Below are positions 6,275 through 6,888 of a stretch of DNA of 6,888 nt, piece after piece. Source of the DNA: Atopobiaceae bacterium UBA7016. GTDB taxonomy: Bacteria > Actinomycetota > Coriobacteriia > Coriobacteriales > Atopobiaceae. The notes below the pieces were generated by a model. It made no database searches. It saw only the letters and a list, made by a program, of their open reading frames with translations, and was not told the origin of the DNA. The position numbers and the translations under genes are program-made. Where the stretch lies: contig DJXA01000203.1 of NCBI GenBank assembly GCA_002449555.1, positions 1 to 6,888 of the forward strand, read 5' to 3'. Within the stretch, counting starts at the first letter, position 1. Each line of letters opens with the position of its first letter.

Positions 6275-6888
6275 CTATCCAAGACGCGTCAGGCTGCCGT
6301 CAGCCTCGCGCGCCCATCCCTTGACATAGCTCCAGCCCAGGGCGATGGCCCTGGGGTCAACGGCGTGCTCCAGGCGCTCGACGCCCACGAAGCGGTAGAG
6401 CGTCGGTGCACCCTCGTCCGCAGACTGCCACCCCTGCACGTTGAAGCGTCCCATGCGCTCGAAGCTGTCAGACGCGTATCCCGTGGGCGTCGTGGCATCA
6501 AAGCCCAGCTCACCGCAGTGGTTGTAGGCAAGCCAGTAGCTCACCGTCGGGGTCCAGAGGCACTCGTCAGAAGCCGTCAACGGCCAGATGCGACCCTTGG
6601 GCATGCCCATCGGGTCGGCAAGGCCCACAAACTGCACGAAGGGCATGCGGTAGTCGTAGGCAGCCTTGCGCTCCTCCCCTATCGCACGCAGCGGCGAGGC
6701 GGTTTCGCTCGAGGGCTCGAGGTCCTTGAGCACCGAGTTGCGACGGAACGCCAGAAGCATGGGCGCGCTCTGGTCCAGCGTGGTGAGGTAGCTCTGGTGC
6801 GGCCCGTTGAGCGCCACCACGCCGGCAAAGAGCTCGGGGTGCGCGCTGGCCAGCGCGTTGGATATCATCGAACCCATGGAGAAGCCCG
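6275..6888 (-). CDS. Alpha/beta-hydrolase esterase (PHB-depolymerase/carbohydrate-esterase-like), 5' end outside window
   Basis: The reading frame stays open to the window edge. Its first visible residues form the nucleophile elbow GFSMG, with the serine codon at 6880-6878, so the internal ATG at 6877 is not the true start and the N-terminal half is missing. Downstream, GLADPMG carries a likely catalytic Asp (codon 6616-6614) and RLEHAVDP a likely catalytic His (codon 6367-6365), giving a Ser-Asp-His triad in the correct order. The segment after the elbow (ALASAHPELFAGVVALNG) resembles PHB-depolymerase-family and related carbohydrate esterases. About 204 residues are visible, ending at a TAG. 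As the first visible gene of a set with a YhcH-like and a sialidase-like gene, it may remove O-acetyl groups from sialic acid or another sugar; this is inference. A lipase-like or general esterase is the main alternative. Confidence 0.8.
   Translation of the reverse strand, partial: GFSMGSMISNALASAHPELFAGVVALNGPHQSYLTTLDQSAPMLLAFRRNSVLKDLEPSSETASPLRAIGEERKAAYDYRMPFVQFVGLADPMGMPKGRIWPLTASDECLWTPTVSYWLAYNHCGELGFDATTPTGYASDSFERMGRFNVQGWQSADEGAPTLYRFVGVERLEHAVDPRAIALGWSYVKGWAREADGSLTRLG

Overview
The window is GC-rich, and every supported gene lies on the minus strand, so transcription runs from high to low coordinates. Protein style, base composition and gene content (a two-site Ca2+ P-type ATPase, a cytoplasmic sialidase-like propeller, a YhcH-type anomerase) suggest a gut or oral Actinomycetota of the Coriobacteriia type (Olsenella/Collinsella/Atopobium-like). 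This placement is inference from protein appearance; no marker gene fixes it.

Region 1 (6888 down to about 4519) is a sugar-catabolism cassette. It holds the C-terminal part of an alpha/beta-hydrolase esterase (cut by the window edge inside its nucleophile elbow), a YhcH/YjgK/YiaL-family protein (NanQ-like sialic acid anomerase), and an Asp-box (BNR) sialidase-like protein without a signal peptide. Gaps of 26 and 79 bp suggest one operon. The 79-bp gap holds two consecutive perfect hairpins, and a 10-bp-stem hairpin follows the last gene. Together they would fit intracellular release, deacylation and anomerisation of a sialoside, but that substrate is inferred.

Region 2 (4518 to 520) starts with an intergenic stretch that has a candidate -10 box. 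Then come a full-length SERCA-like Ca2+-transporting P-type ATPase and, only 6 bases later, rsgA, the circularly permuted GTPase of 30S ribosome maturation. The two are probably translationally coupled.

Region 3 (519 to 1) holds three tandem 28-bp hairpin repeats that begin 2 bases after the rsgA stop codon. A short hairpin region follows, and then the N-terminal 114 codons of a Y1/HUH transposase of the REP-associated (RAYT) type, cut by the window start. A RAYT-like gene next to REP-like hairpin repeats is the most distinctive feature here. Long open frames on the plus strand are antisense shadows of these genes. I saw no rRNA, tRNA, CRISPR array or complete insertion sequence.
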